In this document: positions 1-5,781 of the stretch, in pieces
Layout of the letters: every line of letters begins with the position of its first letter
How positions within the stretch are numbered: the stretch's first letter is position 1
NCBI GenBank assembly: GCA_913009675.1
Contig: CAJVXD010000020.1
Coordinates: forward strand, 1-11,113
DNA length: 11,113 nucleotides
Source: an uncultured bacterium
Lineage (GTDB): Bacteria; Omnitrophota; Gorgyraeia; Gorgyraeales; Gorgyraeaceae
Direction of reading: 5' to 3'
Position numbers and translations under genes: made by a program
Notes under the pieces: model-generated
Databases searched by the model: none
Seen by the model: only the letters and a program-made list of their open reading frames with translations
What the model was told of the DNA's origin: nothing

Positions 1-493
1 TTTTACCTTCTAACCTATCCAGATCAAAGGCATGCAGGGGCTGGCCTGTTTCAAAGAGGACATAATTCGTTATATCCACTATATTATTTACGGACCTTAC
101 ACCCATGGCACTTAATCTATCAACCAGCCATTTAGGAGAAGGCCCGACCTTTATATTTTTTATAATGCACCCTACGTATCGCGGGCAGCATCTTTTATCC
201 ATGACGTCCACCTTCGCACTGCCGCGGCCGGGCCCTTTTTTCATATAGTTCTTTTTGATCGAGTCAGGGATCTTTAGGCCCTTGCCCTGGGATGCTGCAA
301 GCTCCCTTGCAACGCCCAATATAGAAAGACAATCCGGCCTGTTGGGCGTAACCTCTATATCCATAACGCTATCGCCCTCCAGATCGAGGGTAGATGTTAC
401 TTCCAGGCCTGTCATGGTAAGACTATCTCTTACCCTATCCAGTCCGCACTTTATTTCCGCAAAATCCTTTAACCAGTCTAAGCTAACACGCAT
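1..493 (-). CDS. pheT: Phenylalanyl-tRNA synthetase beta subunit, N-terminal part (cut by window edge)
   Basis: This is the beta chain of the (alpha-beta)2 enzyme that charges tRNA-Phe in the cytoplasm. The first 164 residues are visible, starting MRVSLDWLKDF at an ATG whose first base is 493; AGG-rich sequence (GGCAGGTAGG) lies just upstream. The opening (about 1-40, ending MTGLEV) matches the family's B1 start. At residue 45 it passes directly into DIEVTPNRPDCLSILGVARE, and from about 105 it shows the B3 core (ITNYVLFETGQPLHAFD). In usual bacterial PheT an EMAPII/OB-fold tRNA-binding domain of about 110-120 residues lies between MTGLEV and TPNRPDC, and it is absent here with the frame intact. 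The gene follows the short secreted-protein gene by 20 bases, so the two are probably co-transcribed with pheS. Identity is very secure; the rest of the gene lies outside the window. Confidence 0.95.
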   Translation of the reverse strand, partial: MRVSLDWLKDFAEIKCGLDRVRDSLTMTGLEVTSTLDLEGDSVMDIEVTPNRPDCLSILGVARELAASQGKGLKIPDSIKKNYMKKGPGRGSAKVDVMDKRCCPRYVGCIIKNIKVGPSPKWLVDRLSAMGVRSVNNIVDITNYVLFETGQPLHAFDLDRLEGK

Positions 494-513
494 AACCTAC
501 CTGCCTCTCTTGC

Positions 514-915
514 TCAATACGCTACTGCCGTAATTATCCCGTTAACAACTGTTGCTATTTTAGTCCCTGTTGAATCCCTGAGATCTCCATTATATCCAGC
601 TACTCCTCCAACCGAAAATGACGTGGCATTTACTGTGCCATTAACATCCAGCTCTGCGGATGTGCTTGTCTTGCCAATCCCGACATTCCCTTCCACCAGC
701 ATACCGCTGGCCGGAGCAGTCTCTGTCCCGGAATAGGTCTCTCCTATAACAACTCCGGTAACCCCAACATCCAGTTTTGTCGCAGTAAGTTCAGTATACG
801 CCCCGTACGGCGCGGGATAATAGCTGGTAAGGGTAATCTCTTCTGCCATGCTGGATATACCAAGGCAAAAGATAACGAACAAAATCACTGCAAAAAATCT
901 TGCTGTCTTCCGCAT
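514..915 (-). CDS. Small secreted protein of the ITLTSYYPAPYG type, function unknown
   Basis: The product has 133 residues and is probably exported. It starts MRKTARFFAV at base 915, chosen because AGGAGG lies 5 bases upstream; an ATG nine codons earlier has no such support and would overlap that SD. Residues 1-24 form a signal peptide: two basic residues, a hydrophobic core, and a likely cut after SSMA. The mature part begins EEITLTSYYPAPYGAYTEL, then has VGIGKTSTSAELDVNG, resembling the VGIGTTSPxAKLDVNG segments of tail-fibre-like surface proteins, and ends near VVNGIITAV. I recall many small proteins of this layout in Omnitrophota genomes, none with a known role. It sits between pheS and pheT, which are normally adjacent. 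A structured repeat element separates it from pheS, and pheT follows 20 bases after its stop. A surface or pseudopilus-associated role is only a guess. Confidence 0.8.
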   Translation of the reverse strand: MRKTARFFAVILFVIFCLGISSMAEEITLTSYYPAPYGAYTELTATKLDVGVTGVVIGETYSGTETAPASGMLVEGNVGIGKTSTSAELDVNGTVNATSFSVGGVAGYNGDLRDSTGTKIATVVNGIITAVAY

Positions 916-925
916 AAAAACCTCC

Positions 926-1093
926 TCAAATGAAGCCATCATTTACGAAAATCATAGATTTTCGTAAATGATTTGGCTGAATTTGACCCCACACCCAGAT
1001 ACATCGAAGTGACGCTTCGATGTATCTGGGTGTGGGGTTAGTTCGGACAGATGACTTACGGAAATTTCGAAGGAATTTCCGTAAGTCATGTCC
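926..1093 (-). repeat. Three-hairpin intercistronic element, copy 1
   Basis: This element fills the gap between the pheS stop (1097) and the SD of the next gene (921-926). It holds three palindromes. The first is 938-953 paired perfectly with 957-972 (3-base loop), extending imperfectly to 926-986. The second is 986-1009 paired perfectly with 1015-1038 (24 bp, loop TGACG), with arms reading ACCCCACACCCAGATACATC then GAAG. The third is 1051-1066 paired perfectly with 1074-1089 (16 bp), closed outside by GGAC/GTCC. A related copy lies at 2168-2326. No protein is encoded. There is no T-tract, so an ordinary intrinsic terminator is unlikely. It may be a REP- or MITE-like mobile palindrome or a structured intercistronic RNA. 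Confidence 0.9.
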
Positions 1094-1096
1094 TCA

Positions 1097-2113
1097 CTAA
1101 AATTGCCTCAAAAACCTCACATCGTTTTCGTAAAGAAGCCTTATATCATCTATGCCGTATTTCAACATGCAAATCCTATCTATACCCATACCGAATGCAA
1201 AACCTGTATATTTGGAAGGGTCTATCTTTACAAACTCGAAGATCCTGGGATTTATCATGCCTGCGCCTAATATCTCAAGCCAGCCTTTATAGGAACAGAC
1301 CCTACAACCCTTACCACCGCAGATAAAACACGCTATATCCACCTCTGCCGAAGGTTCCGTAAAAGGGAAATAGTGCGGCCTGAACCTCATCTTAACATCC
1401 TCGCCAAAATATTCTTTTGCAAAACCCTCCAGGACACCTTTTAAATCAGAAAACGCAATCCCCTCGTCTACCATGAATCCTTCTATCTGGTAAAACATGA
1501 ATGAATGGCTGGCGTCAACCGCATCGGGCCTGTAGACCTTGCCTGCATGGATAATCTGCAAAGGCGGTTTATGCCTTTCCATGATCCTTATCTGAGTGGT
1601 GGAAGTTTGGCTGCGTAGTAGATGTCCGCCTTCTACATAAAAGGTATGAAAGGTTTCTCTTGAAGGATGATCCTCGGGAATATTAAGGGCCTCAAAGTTA
1701 TAAAACTCTGTTTCTACTTCCGGAGAATCTACAGGTTTAAAACCCATCCTTGTAAATATCTCTATGATATCTTCCATGGTCTTTATAAGCGGGTGTTTGT
1801 GGCCTATCTCTCTTCTAATCCCGGGGAGGGTTACATCATCATTCTCAAAACGGGCCTGTTCCTCTTCCCTGAAAGAGCATTCTTTCTCAGCTATAAGAAC
1901 GGTTATCTTCTGCTTGATCTTATTGATAAACTGTCCGACCCTTGGTTTGTCTTTCTTGGCTACATTCTTTATGCCTTTTATAGCATCTGTTATGACACCC
2001 TTCCTGCCGAGATATTTAACCCTGGATGTCTCCAACTCGTCCAGATTAGCAGATTCTATAATCTCCTTTAATGCAGTTTTTTCCATGCCTTTCAATTTCT
2101 CCAATAGCTTCAT
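1097..2113 (-). CDS. pheS: Phenylalanyl-tRNA synthetase alpha subunit
   Basis: This is the catalytic alpha chain that activates phenylalanine and transfers it to tRNA-Phe together with PheT. At 338 residues it has normal family length. An N-terminal coiled-coil region (about 1-90) precedes the class II core. Visible motifs are HPSRETFHTFY (149-159), LLRSQTSTTQIR (165-176), motif 2 GKVYRPDAVDASHSFMFYQ (191-209), FPFTEPSAEVDI (249-260), and motif 3 GFAFGMGIDRICMLKYGIDD (304-323). Cysteines 262, 265, 270 and 273 (C-x2-C-x4-C-x2-C) form a likely metal-binding knuckle, seen in several bacterial PheS lineages. The ATG at 2113 follows GAGGAGG with good spacing; the stop is TAG at 1097. Three-hairpin elements flank it on both sides, so it is separated from trkA upstream and from the small secreted-protein gene and pheT downstream. 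Identification is certain. Confidence 0.98.
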   Translation of the reverse strand: MKLLEKLKGMEKTALKEIIESANLDELETSRVKYLGRKGVITDAIKGIKNVAKKDKPRVGQFINKIKQKITVLIAEKECSFREEEQARFENDDVTLPGIRREIGHKHPLIKTMEDIIEIFTRMGFKPVDSPEVETEFYNFEALNIPEDHPSRETFHTFYVEGGHLLRSQTSTTQIRIMERHKPPLQIIHAGKVYRPDAVDASHSFMFYQIEGFMVDEGIAFSDLKGVLEGFAKEYFGEDVKMRFRPHYFPFTEPSAEVDIACFICGGKGCRVCSYKGWLEILGAGMINPRIFEFVKIDPSKYTGFAFGMGIDRICMLKYGIDDIRLLYENDVRFLRQF

Positions 2114-2167
2114 CTATGCCTCCTCAAATGAGCACTTGTTTTGAACCTCTTCCATGATTGTGCGAAT

Positions 2168-2326
2168 TCAAATGAACACTTGGTTTACGAAAATCAAAGA
2201 TTTTCGTAAACCAATGTGCGAATTTGACCCCACACCCAGATACATCAAAGCGTCACTTCGATGTATCTGGGTGTGGGGTTAGTTCGGACAGCGACTTACG
2301 TTCACTCCGTTCCGTAAGTCGCGTCC
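2168..2326 (-). repeat. Three-hairpin intercistronic element, copy 2
   Basis: This is a second copy of the element at 926-1093, between the trkA stop (2331) and pheS. The first palindrome is 2180-2195 with 2199-2214 (16 bp), extended by CAC/GTG across a bulge. The second is 2227-2250 with 2256-2279 (24 bp, one mismatch, loop CGTCA). The third is 2291-2300 with 2313-2322 (10 bp), again closed by GGAC (2286-2289) and GTCC (2323-2326). The middle palindrome extends outward as imperfect inverted repeats, TGTGCGAATTTGACCCC against TGTCCGAACTAACCCC. A 15-base direct repeat (TCAAATGARCACTTG; 2124-2138 and 2168-2182) lies on the pheS side, with extra sequence that copy 1 lacks. Confidence 0.9.
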
Positions 2327-2330
2327 TCAC

Positions 2331-3014
2331 TTATTTCTCTATATGATATTTTTTTCTGAACTTATCCAGGTTCTCATTTGAGCCTATCAGCACAAGGAGA
2401 TCCCCTTGTTTGACAACATAATCGGCCTTGGGCGCTACGTTCAATTCCTGGCTATCCTCTTCGTCCGATTTCCGTTCCCTCACCGCAATTATATTGAGGC
2501 CATACCTCGCCCTGACATCCAGATCCCTGATAGATTTGCCGATGAATTCCTTTGGGGGTACTGCCTCCATTATACTGGATTCTGGCGAAAGTTCTATGTG
2601 CTCGAGGATGGAAGGCGAGACAAGGGTATTGGCAACTCTAGAGCCCATGTCTCTTTCTAGAAAAACTACCTTCGTCGCTCCAACCTTTTCCAGGACCTTA
2701 CCATGTTCATTTGTGACTGCCCGCGCAACAATATATTGAATACCGAGTTCTTTCAAGATCAACGTCGTCAAGACAGATGCCTCAAGATTGGCCCCAATAC
2801 CTACAACCGCCACATCCACATCCATTATGCCAACGGCCCTGAGCGCCTTTTCATCAGTAGAATCAAGCTGCACCGCCTCTGTCACGACCTCGGATATCTC
2901 CTGGACCAATTCTTCGTCCTTATCGATTGCAAGGACCTGATGTCCTCTCTCGCTCAATGTCTTAGCCACGCTAAGCCCAAATCGGCCTAATCCTATCACA
3001 GCGAATTGTCTCAT
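2331..3014 (-). CDS. trkA: Potassium uptake regulatory subunit, TrkA/KtrA family
   Basis: This is the cytoplasmic gating ring subunit that binds nucleotides and controls the potassium channel encoded just upstream (trkH). Its 227 residues and single RCK unit match KtrA rather than the double-length enterobacterial TrkA. The N-terminal Rossmann RCK domain starts MRQFAVIGLGRFG, with the GxGxxG loop at 8-13 and the acidic ribose-binding residue at D30. The RCK_C/TrkA_C domain covers about 134-222 and ends GDLLVLIGSNENLDKF. A short charged stretch inside it (ERKSDEEDSQELN) looks like a loop insertion. GAGGTG lies close upstream of the ATG. An intergenic palindrome separates it from trkH and a three-hairpin element follows its stop. 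The symbol could equally be ktrA; the family call is secure. Confidence 0.95.
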   Translation of the reverse strand: MRQFAVIGLGRFGLSVAKTLSERGHQVLAIDKDEELVQEISEVVTEAVQLDSTDEKALRAVGIMDVDVAVVGIGANLEASVLTTLILKELGIQYIVARAVTNEHGKVLEKVGATKVVFLERDMGSRVANTLVSPSILEHIELSPESSIMEAVPPKEFIGKSIRDLDVRARYGLNIIAVRERKSDEEDSQELNVAPKADYVVKQGDLLVLIGSNENLDKFRKKYHIEK

Positions 3015-3058
3015 ATCACACCTCTCTTATAATATTCAGGCATCACTACAGATGCTAC

Positions 3059-3156
3059 CTGATAGCGTAAAATGCAAAGCGAAAGGCATAAAACTAAAGT
3101 GTAAAACTTAGCTTAAAGTCTGCGCTTTGCGTTTTGGGTTTTACGCTTCCTATCAG
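3059..3156 (-). repeat. Palindromic intergenic repeat between trkH and trkA
   Basis: An imperfect inverted repeat fills most of the trkH-trkA gap. Outer ends are CTGATAG (3059-3065) and CTATCAG (3150-3156). Inside them GCGTAAAA faces TTTTACGC and CAAAGCG faces CGCTTTG, with a spacer of about 40 AT-rich bases. The right end overlaps the trkH stop codon (3153-3155). The rest of the gap holds a short hairpin (GGCATC/GATGC-CC, near 3039-3060) and the trkA SD. Its role is unknown; an mRNA-stabilising or mobile palindrome is possible. Confidence 0.6.
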
Positions 3157-4511
3157 CCCACCATCACCTTCTCGTTAGGATATTTGTAGAATATCTTCTG
3201 TTCTCCCATGGCAACGGCTAAGGCAAGAGTCAGCGGCCCAATCCTTCCGACAAACATTGTGAGCATAATCAGCACCTTGCCCAATGAACTCAATATGGGC
3301 GTAATCCCTGTTGAGAGCCCGACCGTGCCAAAGGCCGAGGCAACCTCAAAGAATATGCGCAAAAAATAATTTGGCATAGCCTCATTCCTGTCCTCGACAA
3401 AACTCAGGATCATAGTAAACACCACTATCCATATAACCGCAAGGCCTGTTATCATAACTGCCCTTCTAAATATCGGCCTTGGTATAGTCTTTTTAAAGAT
3501 ATGTATATGGTCCTGGTTTTTAATCATGCTCCAGGCGCCTGCTATCAGGATCCCCAACGTACATGTCTTTATGCCCCCTCCTGTCGAACCGGGAGAGGCG
3601 CCTATAAACATCAATATAATTAAAAAAAACAGGGTAGGGCTCGTAAGGTTTCTTATAGGGACTGTATTAAAACCTGCGGTTCGCGCAGTAACGGATTGAA
3701 AAAATGAGACCATTATCTTGCCGCCCGGGGGTAATCCATACAGGATCTTATCGTTCTCCAATAAGAAGAACACGAGGGTGCCTAAAAATAGCAATACCGC
3801 GCTCACGCTCACCGCTATCTTTGTCTGAAGGCTTATCCTTGAAAAAAGATGTGCGACGTCCTCTGTCCTCCTCAAAAAATACCTTCTGAAAGACCACTTG
3901 AAGACCTTGGGGATATCTATAAGCACGACAAACCCTATACCGCCTAATATAATCAACAGAGACATAATAAGATTTACATAGATATCCTGTTGATACCCTA
4001 CAAGACTCGCCGCATTAAGAGAAAAACCGGAGTTGCAAAAAGCGGATATAGAGTAAAATATAGACTGGTACATACCGCCAAATCTACTATATAAAAAAAG
4101 AGCACCTATTAACTCAATACCAAATGTGATAGCAAGGACATAAAATATAAGGGCCTTTAGTCCATATACGCTATGATGGTCCAGTGCACCCTTTATAACA
4201 AGATTTTCCCGTATCGTAAGTTTTCTGCCAAGGAGTATCGCAAAGAATGTAGAAAGCGTCATTATACCAAGCCCTCCCATCTGCACCAACAGCAGGATAA
4301 CTATTTGTCCAAAATGAGAAAAATCCCGCCCCGTATCCTTTACCACCAGGCCTGTAACGCACGTGGCGCTCGTAGCGGTAAACAATGAATCCACTATACC
4401 TATAGAATGGCCATCCGCGGAACTCTGGGGCAAAGACAAAAGGATTGCGCCGATAATGATCGTTATAAGAAAGCTGAATATTATTAACTGCTGGGGTTTT
4501 AGCCTATGCAT
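3153..4511 (-). CDS. trkH: Potassium uptake channel subunit, TrkH/KtrB family
   Basis: This integral inner-membrane potassium translocator has 452 residues, close to KtrB (about 445) and a little shorter than TrkH. Four M1-P-M2 repeats are visible with their filter loops: TSATCVTGL (47-55), SAFCNSGF (156-163), ARTAGFN (276-282) and SAFGTVGLS (392-400). Each keeps the filter glycine (54, 162, 280, 398). The gate-loop region GASPGSTGGGIKT (304-316) precedes the repeat-3 M2 helices, and the protein ends with the conserved GRIGPLTLALA (422-432). The ATG at 4511 follows TGAGGAC. The gene is 38 bases downstream of rplT and is followed by trkA, which encodes its gating ring, so the pair forms a complete Ktr-type system. 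Its position inside the rplT-pheS cluster is unusual. The family call is certain; whether protons or sodium assist transport cannot be told. Confidence 0.96.
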   Translation of the reverse strand: MHRLKPQQLIIFSFLITIIIGAILLSLPQSSADGHSIGIVDSLFTATSATCVTGLVVKDTGRDFSHFGQIVILLLVQMGGLGIMTLSTFFAILLGRKLTIRENLVIKGALDHHSVYGLKALIFYVLAITFGIELIGALFLYSRFGGMYQSIFYSISAFCNSGFSLNAASLVGYQQDIYVNLIMSLLIILGGIGFVVLIDIPKVFKWSFRRYFLRRTEDVAHLFSRISLQTKIAVSVSAVLLFLGTLVFFLLENDKILYGLPPGGKIMVSFFQSVTARTAGFNTVPIRNLTSPTLFFLIILMFIGASPGSTGGGIKTCTLGILIAGAWSMIKNQDHIHIFKKTIPRPIFRRAVMITGLAVIWIVVFTMILSFVEDRNEAMPNYFLRIFFEVASAFGTVGLSTGITPILSSLGKVLIMLTMFVGRIGPLTLALAVAMGEQKIFYKYPNEKVMVG

Positions 4512-4521
4512 AAAAGTCCTC

Positions 4522-4550
4522 AGCTATCAGTCAACTGAAGCCTGATGGCT
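4522..4550 (-). other. Short hairpin between rplT and trkH
   Basis: Bases 4522-4530 (AGCTATCAG) pair with 4542-4550 (CTGATGGCT) as a 9-bp stem with one G-T pair, touching the rplT stop codon. It lies just before the trkH SD. It has no T-tract, so it is not a convincing terminator. It might affect mRNA stability or trkH translation. Confidence 0.4.
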
Positions 4551-4900
4551 TACTTCTTCCAAACACTCTCCACAAGCTTCTTAAAACCTGCTCTATCATT
4601 TACTGCGATATCCGCAAGGGCCTTTCTATTAAGACGAACCTTGGAATCTGCAAGATGCTTTATAAAATTACTATACGAGACGTCAAGTTCCTTACAGGCA
4701 TTGGAGATCCTTAGGATCCACAATCTCCTGAAGTCTCTCTTTTTAACCTTTCTGTCCCTTGTACCATAGGCCAGGGCTCTGTTTACCGACTCCATTGTAA
4801 CCCTGTGCCATTTGCTCCTTCCGGCACGCTGGCCTTTTGCCATCTTGGAGACCTTTTTCCTGCGTGCGCGTGAGGCCGGTCCATATTTTACACGTGACAT
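4550..4900 (-). CDS. rplT: 50S ribosomal protein L20
   Basis: L20 is a primary 23S rRNA-binding protein needed early in large-subunit assembly. The product has 116 residues, the usual length, and starts MSRVKYGPASRARRKKVSKM. It then shows the diagnostic WHRVTMESVNRALAYGTRDRKVKKRDFRRLWI and ISNACKELDVSYSNFIKHL stretches and a typical C-terminus (GFKKLVESVWKK). The N-terminal half is strongly basic, as expected for the long rRNA-threading helix. AAGGAG lies 8 bases before the ATG at 4900. It is 46 bases downstream of rpmI, in the conserved infC-rpmI-rplT order. In several bacteria L20 represses this operon by binding leader or intercistronic RNA; I could not identify such a site here. Confidence 0.98.
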   Translation of the reverse strand: MSRVKYGPASRARRKKVSKMAKGQRAGRSKWHRVTMESVNRALAYGTRDRKVKKRDFRRLWILRISNACKELDVSYSNFIKHLADSKVRLNRKALADIAVNDRAGFKKLVESVWKK

Positions 4901-4946
4901 AATATCATCTCCTTGTCGTAATGCTTGTGTACACTTTACACTAAAT

Positions 4947-5144
4947 TTATCCGTATGGTAATAATTTCTTTGTTATCTTCCCCAGTCTTCCCTTCACAAT
5001 TGCAGACTTTCTCAGTTTGCGTTTGCGGTTAGAGGATTTGGAACTTAGGAGGTGCCTTCTCCCCTGTTTAAATCTTTTAAGTTTGCCCTTCTTTGTTAAT
5101 CTAAACCGTTTCTTTGCACTTTTATTTGTCTTTAACTTTGGCAT
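4947..5144 (-). CDS. rpmI: 50S ribosomal protein L35
   Basis: This is a small basic protein of the large ribosomal subunit, 65 residues as in most bacteria. It starts [20 protein letters not shown] and keeps the characteristic [17 protein letters not shown] block followed by a short C-terminal tail. The SD GGGAG sits 7 bases before the ATG. The gene lies 25 bases downstream of infC and 46 bases upstream of rplT, the standard operon arrangement. There is nothing unusual about it, and identification rests on both sequence and context. Confidence 0.97.
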   Translation of the reverse strand: MPKLKTNKSAKKRFRLTKKGKLKRFKQGRRHLLSSKSSNRKRKLRKSAIVKGRLGKITKKLLPYG

Positions 5145-5169
5145 TTAGTATCTCCCTTTATCTTAACCG

Positions 5170-5706
5170 TTATTGGGACCCATTCTTAGAATAGCCGGCC
5201 GCGCGAGGCGTAAAATACACCATAATGTTTCTGCCGTCCCTGGTGGGCCCCTTCTCTATTTCCCCAACCTCCATAAGATCAGATATAACCCTGTCTACCA
5301 CCTTTTTCCCGATTTCAATATGGCTCATTTCTCTACCCCTAAAAACCATTATAAGTTTTGCCTTGTCTCCTCTCTTCAAAAATCTCTTGAGGTGATACAG
5401 CTTGACCTGATAATCGTGTTCCTCTATCCTGGGTTTTATCTTTATCTCTTTCAAGTGCATAATCTTCTGGTGTTTGCGGGCCTCTTTTGCCTTTTTTTCC
5501 TGCTCGTATTTATATTTGCTGTAATCCATTATACGGCAAACAGGCGGTTTTGCCTGGCCGGCCACTTCTACCAAATCAAACCCTGATTCCTTGGCCTTCT
5601 GTAATGCATCCTGGGTGCTGACTATGCCCATTTGTTCGCCCTCAGGCCCTATCAATCTTACCTCTTTTATGCGAATCCTCTGATTTATTCTTAGTTCGCG
5701 TGAAAT
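5170..5706 (-). CDS. infC: Translation initiation factor IF-3, AUU start
   Basis: IF-3 binds the 30S subunit, keeps it apart from 50S, and rejects non-canonical start codons and mispaired initiator tRNA. Starting at the ATT at 5704-5706 the product has 178 residues. The N-domain begins (M)SRELRINQRIRIKEVRLIG (about 1-75). A charged helical linker around YEQEKKAKEARKHQK follows, then the C-domain (KEIKIKPRIEEHDYQVK through VYFTPR). A GTG at 5713-5715 would add three residues, but it lies inside the SD (GGAGGTGAT) and so cannot be the start. The ATT sits 6 bases after GAGGTG and places the first residue where IF-3 normally begins. AUU starts on infC are classical and mediate autorepression by IF-3. 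The gene follows thrS by about 56 bases containing half of a 14-bp hairpin. Confidence 0.95.
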   Translation of the reverse strand: MSRELRINQRIRIKEVRLIGPEGEQMGIVSTQDALQKAKESGFDLVEVAGQAKPPVCRIMDYSKYKYEQEKKAKEARKHQKIMHLKEIKIKPRIEEHDYQVKLYHLKRFLKRGDKAKLIMVFRGREMSHIEIGKKVVDRVISDLMEVGEIEKGPTRDGRNIMVYFTPRAAGYSKNGSQ

Positions 5707-5719
5707 AACTATCACCTCC
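5704..5719 (-). promoter_or_regulatory. infC ribosome binding site with AUU start codon
   Basis: On the minus strand GGAGGTGAT is followed by AGTT and ATT. No ATG is available at the homologous start and the only nearby GTG is buried in the SD. By analogy with E. coli infC, the AUU codon makes translation sensitive to the level of IF-3 itself. Confidence 0.85.
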
Positions 5720-5730
5720 CGGCTTGCAAT

Positions 5731-5781
5731 GTTGGTGAAAAGTTTGCCCTAAGCCTTACACCTTAATAACTTTTCACCAAC
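5731..5781 (-). other. 14-bp hairpin spanning the thrS stop and the infC leader
   Basis: GTTGGTGAAAAGTT (5768-5781 read on the minus strand, coding for the last thrS residues) pairs perfectly with AACTTTTCACCAAC (5731-5744). The 23-base loop holds the thrS stop codon. There is no T-tract after the stem, so a Rho-independent terminator is unlikely. Ribosomes finishing thrS would melt it, which makes a processing site or a translation-coupling device for infC plausible. Confidence 0.65.

Noticed and set aside
255..533. 92-codon plus-strand frame
   Set aside because: It is a shadow frame opposite pheT, which has clear family motifs.
926..1093. Intrinsic terminator after pheS
   Set aside because: The stems are strong but no T-tract follows any of them on the minus strand, and pheT expression would be cut off.
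1051..1326. Plus-strand frame starting in the hairpin element
   Set aside because: It runs antisense to pheS and into the repeat; no SD and no protein-like signature.
4171..4362. 63-codon minus-strand frame inside trkH
   Set aside because: It is an alternative frame of trkH, which has intact filter motifs through the same bases.
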